Source: CAZKRU01 sp964555235 (GTDB taxonomy: Bacteria > Verrucomicrobiota > Verrucomicrobiia > Methylacidiphilales > CAMAQI01). From it: 16,503 nt of DNA. A program made the position numbers and the translations under genes. The notes beneath the pieces are model-generated. The model did not search any database, was not told the DNA's origin, and saw only the letters and a list, made by a program, of their open reading frames with translations. The DNA lies in the NCBI GenBank assembly GCA_964555235.1, contig CAZKRU010000087.1:1-16503 (forward strand), in the 5' to 3' direction. This document shows positions 13,759 through 16,503 of the stretch, in pieces (the first letter of the stretch is position 1; every line of letters starts with the position of its first letter).

Positions 13759-14288
13759 GGGCCCTGCTCCAAGAGTCGTGGGTTCTGGTGTGAGTTGTCA
13801 TAAACTGCCCAATCATGAGCGAGTTTGCGATAGATTTCATGAAAATTATGCCACCCTCGCTTAAAGCGTCGGATCACATCTTTTTTGGGAACATCATGCC
13901 CTCCTTGCCTTACGCGAGCCTGAATTCTTTTCAACGAGATTTCGGGGGAGTGTAGTTTTAGGAAAATAATTTCAATATGATAGCCTTCGGCCTTCCATCG
14001 TCTCAGTCGTTCTAGATAACTCAATCCACTCAGAGTGGTTTCAAACGAGAAATTCTGATGCTCGGATGCTAAGCGATCGAGCTCATTCAGAAAGAAGCGC
14101 GCAGCTTGAATTTTTGCAAGGTTCGGATTGAGCGGTGAGATCCCACTTGCAATCAAGTCGGCATTTACGAAATGAAGAATTTTTCGATCATGAGGCAGGA
14201 ATTCCCGAGCGAATGTCGTTTTGCCTGCTCCGTTTGGACCTGCAATAATGACGCAGGAGGGTGAATTATGCTTACCTTTTGAATTCAT
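13755..14288 (-). CDS. zeta-toxin-family P-loop kinase
   Basis: Zeta/PezT toxins phosphorylate UDP-N-acetylglucosamine and related sugars, blocking peptidoglycan synthesis. This 177-residue protein is the short form (classical zeta is about 250-290). Visible features: Walker A GPNGAGKT (17-24), VNADLIASG with Asp44 in the position of the zeta catalytic Asp, FSFETTLSG with Glu83 in the position of the conserved substrate-site Glu, and an Arg-rich lid-like region (RIQARVRQGGHDVPKKDVIRR, split at 121-141). A C-terminal YDNS (163-166) is also typical. The frame is open upstream to 14354 inside resB, but ATG 14288 overlaps the resB stop (ATGA) and is preceded by GGAGGAGAGGAA. G+C is about 45% by hand count over 480 bases, against about 56% in sampled resB lines, suggesting acquisition. 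Activity as a toxin is untested; some relatives may be housekeeping kinases. Confidence 0.92.
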   Translation of the reverse strand: MNSKGKHNSPSCVIIAGPNGAGKTTFAREFLPHDRKILHFVNADLIASGISPLNPNLAKIQAARFFLNELDRLASEHQNFSFETTLSGLSYLERLRRWKAEGYHIEIIFLKLHSPEISLKRIQARVRQGGHDVPKKDVIRRFKRGWHNFHEIYRKLAHDWAVYDNSHQNPRLLEQGP

Positions 14289-16039
14289 TTCCTCTCCTCC
14301 CGTAGATAAAACATGGTAAAAATTCCGCAGCAAATCATCAGAGAGCCGATCCATTTGGGAAGCCAGCCGGGATCGTACAAAAGTTGAAGGGTGGATTCTC
14401 CGAGGTCTTTCGGATTCCAGGAGGCTTGCGAAAATTTGTAATTAGCCCCGATGATGGAACGCCAGAGGCCGCCGGGGAAGGTTGCCGGTTTGTTCATCTG
14501 GGCGAGATCCTCCCGCGTTTCTCCTGTCGTGGAATCGGTGAAACGGACGGTGCTGATGTAATTCGAAGGGGATTCGGTTCCTTCATCGCGCGGAACATCA
14601 AACTTTACCAGCTCGACTTGAAAGGGAAGCGGTTGGGTGCGCAGTCGCAAACCCGCATTAATAGTTCCTTCTTCACTTTGGAAGCGATCAAACATTCCCA
14701 TGGCGAGCCAGCGGGGGGGGCTGATCGTTTTACCTTGAGGATCCGTCAATTCAGCGCGGACACCATCGCGACTCTTTTCAGTGGGTCGTTCGGACGGTTC
14801 AATTTCGTGACTCATGACAGCCTTTGATTCTGTCGCGACAAGTTCCATCTGCCAGTCGGCCCAGCCCAAGGGCAAGAGGTTGCCGACCGAGAGAGTTCCT
14901 TCCGATTGATGAACGGATCCCCGTTGAAGGCGATAGCGAATCTGATTTCCCTCCGGTGCGAGAAGCAGGAGCGGTTGTTGGGTGGGCGGTTGGCTGCCGA
15001 CGAGTTGGAGAAGAATCGCCGGGTTTTTGGGTTGAGAGGAGACCGTCACCGGCTTTCCCTCCTTCATCGCAAAATCAGGCCAGAATCCGACGTAATTGAT
15101 CAGGACTCCATTGATTTTTTCACTCTGAGGAAACGATTTCGGAACGGAGCGAGTGAACGGTTTTCCTTCGGGAGGTTGAATGAGAAGACGCCATCCGGAT
15201 CCCGATTTCTCGAGGCGAAATGCATAGCCGTGCGTGGTTTCGGTATCGGAGATCGGAGGATGATCCCGGAAAACCATTTGGCTTTCGCGCCAGCGAGGAC
15301 GTTGATCGGCGGCTGCGAGCGAGGGATGCCATTCGACTTTGGCCAGTCCGAAGAAATCGAAATCACGATGTTCATTCTGGTCGAGCAGAGCGACCGGAAC
15401 GGCCTGCTTCATCATTCCGCTTTTGAAGCGAAGTTGGACGCCTGGTTTTCCCTGGAGATCTGGAGTGAGGCGCGGGGATTGAATCAGGGACTCGGAATAA
15501 CCAGTGAGTTTGATTTTGAGATCGGAATCGGGAAGATCGACCATTCGGGGATGGGATTCCGTCGGAGCTTGAGCTTTTAAGGCGAGCGGATAGCGATAGA
15601 AATTTCCATCCTTCGGACTTTGAGCGATGAAGAGGGTTTCGTGAATCGTCGCAATGCTTTGAGGTTTTCCTCCGACTTTGAGAATCATGAAGGCTTCAAA
15701 ACCGGCAATGTGCCCAATGACGGATCCGATCAGGAGCAAAATAATTCCGTAATGCGTGATGACAAAACCGTAATGACGTCGCTTCCACGGAAGTCGCGTG
15801 AGGGTGACGCAACAGAGATTGACGCAGAGCAAAAGGAGCCAGCCGAAGAACCAAGGAGCTTTGTAAACGTAGTGACGGGCGACATCGCTGGTGAACTTGG
15901 ATTCCATGATCGTTGCGGCGGCGCAAGCCACCGCCAACGTCAGAATGAGAAGCATCGCTAGGGAGAGCGAACCCAAGAGTTCAATCACGAGCCAACCGTT
16001 CGGGTTCTCCCGTTTAAAAGTTTGAAGGCGATCGGACAT
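14285..16039 (-). CDS. resB: System II cytochrome c biogenesis protein ResB
   Basis: ResB (Ccs1) works with CcsA to deliver reduced heme to apocytochrome c on the outer face of the membrane. The 584 residues contain three N-terminal membrane segments: about 16-45 (WLVIELLGSLSLAMLLILTL), 62-82 (APWFFGWLLLLCVNLCCVTL) and 88-112 (YGFVITHYGIILLLIGSVIG). A large extracytoplasmic domain follows to about 560, then a last membrane segment (WIGSLMICCGIFTMFYL). This is the ResB layout. The loop contains a region with VELVKFDVPRDEGTESPSNY and STVRF that is characteristic of this family. It starts 6 nt after the xseB stop, with only a weak ribosome site (CTGGCT). Its stop overlaps the start of the zeta-like gene, which separates it from its functional partner ccsA. 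Confidence 0.9.
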   Translation of the reverse strand: MSDRLQTFKRENPNGWLVIELLGSLSLAMLLILTLAVACAAATIMESKFTSDVARHYVYKAPWFFGWLLLLCVNLCCVTLTRLPWKRRHYGFVITHYGIILLLIGSVIGHIAGFEAFMILKVGGKPQSIATIHETLFIAQSPKDGNFYRYPLALKAQAPTESHPRMVDLPDSDLKIKLTGYSESLIQSPRLTPDLQGKPGVQLRFKSGMMKQAVPVALLDQNEHRDFDFFGLAKVEWHPSLAAADQRPRWRESQMVFRDHPPISDTETTHGYAFRLEKSGSGWRLLIQPPEGKPFTRSVPKSFPQSEKINGVLINYVGFWPDFAMKEGKPVTVSSQPKNPAILLQLVGSQPPTQQPLLLLAPEGNQIRYRLQRGSVHQSEGTLSVGNLLPLGWADWQMELVATESKAVMSHEIEPSERPTEKSRDGVRAELTDPQGKTISPPRWLAMGMFDRFQSEEGTINAGLRLRTQPLPFQVELVKFDVPRDEGTESPSNYISTVRFTDSTTGETREDLAQMNKPATFPGGLWRSIIGANYKFSQASWNPKDLGESTLQLLYDPGWLPKWIGSLMICCGIFTMFYLREERK

Positions 16040-16045
16040 AGCCAG

Positions 16046-16309
16046 CTAAAAGAGGCTCATTTCGTCGCCCGACTTTTTGGAAGAGGGAGGTTCCGGAGTC
16101 GTGGAGGGAGATTGCGTTAAAATTTCGACCTTCTGCTCGGCCTCTGCGAGTTTCTCCTGACAGACTTTCACCAGTTTGGTCCCTTCCTCGTAACGCTCAA
16201 TGAGACGATCCAAAGGAAGCTCGCCGTTCTCCATCTCGTGAACGATCGTCTCGAGTTGTTCCAAGGCGGCTTCGAACTTGATCCCTTTTGCGTCTTTAGA
16301 AGTCTTCAC
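16046..16309 (-). CDS. xseB: exodeoxyribonuclease VII small subunit
   Basis: The small subunit of exonuclease VII, which binds XseA and is needed for single-stranded DNA degradation. The XseB core is plain: IKFEAALEQLETIVHEMENG, GELPLDRLIERYEEGTKLV and LAEAEQKVEIL, followed by a Ser/Pro-rich linker and the acidic-hydrophobic end GDEMSLF. I chose the GTG at 16309 (87 residues): it places ten residues before the conserved Phe, as in E. coli XseB, and lies about 35 nt after the predicted transcription start. The frame is open upstream to a TTG at 16366, but that lies inside the likely promoter. No strong Shine-Dalgarno precedes GTG 16309. It is the first gene of the operon xseB - resB - zeta-like - small gene - ccsA; no xseA is in the window. 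Confidence 0.92.
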   Translation of the reverse strand: MKTSKDAKGIKFEAALEQLETIVHEMENGELPLDRLIERYEEGTKLVKVCQEKLAEAEQKVEILTQSPSTTPEPPSSKKSGDEMSLF

Positions 16310-16350
16310 AGTCAGAGAGAAATAGCGTTTCGCTCCCGTCTGACAAGTCG

Positions 16351-16379
16351 ATCTTAGGATATCCAAACATTGGTGTCCA
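16351..16379 (-). promoter_or_regulatory. candidate promoter of the xseB-resB-ccsA operon
   Basis: On the minus strand TGGACA (16379-16374, five of six) and TAAGAT (16356-16351, four of six) are separated by exactly 17 nt. Transcription would start near 16344, about 35 nt before the GTG chosen for xseB. The same TGGACA hexamer occurs ahead of gyrA. Confidence 0.5.
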
Positions 16380-16442
16380 AAACAGAAAAAGAGAGATTTC
16401 TCGCAAAGAAAGGATTTTCTGAGGAAAGCAGGAATTTTTGCC

Positions 16443-16469
16443 CGCGAAACACGCGAAAGAGACGAAACG
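16443..16469. repeat. tandem 9-nt word repeat, family D
   Basis: CGAAA occurs at 16445, 16454 and 16463, an exact 9-nt period within GCGAAACAC, GCGAAAGAG and ACGAAACG units. No facing arm is present in the window, but the sequence ends 34 nt later, so one may lie outside. It resembles families A-C in having three near-copies of a short word in non-coding sequence. Confidence 0.55.
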
Positions 16470-16503
16470 TAAGAATCCGACGTTGGAGGCGGGCTCCTTG
16501 GAG

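Noticed and set aside
14906..15580. 224-codon plus-strand frame opposite resB
   Set aside because: Antisense shadow rich in Arg and Asp without family features; resB is convincing on the minus strand.

Overview
The window is a 16.5 kb piece of bacterial chromosome that most likely belongs to the Verrucomicrobiota (PVC group). This is inferred from protein style: a GyrA with Pro after the HPHGES-VIY stretch, a Trp-rich DUF6600-like exported protein, a CcsA with a long N-terminal extension paired with a large ResB, and word-like intergenic repeats. No rRNA or tRNA is visible to confirm it.

Layout. Bases 1-396 hold two long hairpins built from a repeated 8-nt word. A plus-strand block follows: argA (N-acetylglutamate synthase) and aat (Leu/Phe-tRNA-protein transferase), then gyrA, a small accessory protein and an HDOD signalling protein in one tight run, then a Trp-rich exported protein. 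A minus-strand operon comes next: ctaB (heme O synthase), a DUF502 membrane protein and a DedA-family membrane protein (9862 down to 7637). It ends against a large imperfect hairpin lying between convergent genes. Divergent from ctaB are a redoxin-fold protein, a small membrane protein and a single-TM protein of unknown function (10036-11504). An unusually A+T-rich intergenic stretch (11505-11962) holds a promoter-like signal, a possible 43-codon ORF and a third word-repeat hairpin. The rest is a minus-strand operon read from 16.3 kb down to 11.96 kb: xseB, resB, a zeta-toxin-family kinase, a 52-codon gene, then ccsA.

The most notable point is that last operon. ResB and CcsA are the two halves of the System II cytochrome c heme-ligation machine and are usually neighbours. 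Here a two-gene cassette sits between them: a short zeta-toxin-like P-loop kinase and a basic 52-aa protein that resembles a toxin partner. The junctions are ATGA stop/start overlaps (resB/zeta and zeta/small gene) and an 11-nt gap (small gene/ccsA), so toxin, putative partner and heme ligase would be translated from one message. The kinase gene is clearly lower in G+C than resB (hand counts of about 45% against 56%), consistent with acquisition.

A second theme is that four separate intergenic regions each carry three near-copies of an 8- to 10-nt word, mostly arranged as facing arms of long hairpins. The families differ in sequence but share the same architecture.
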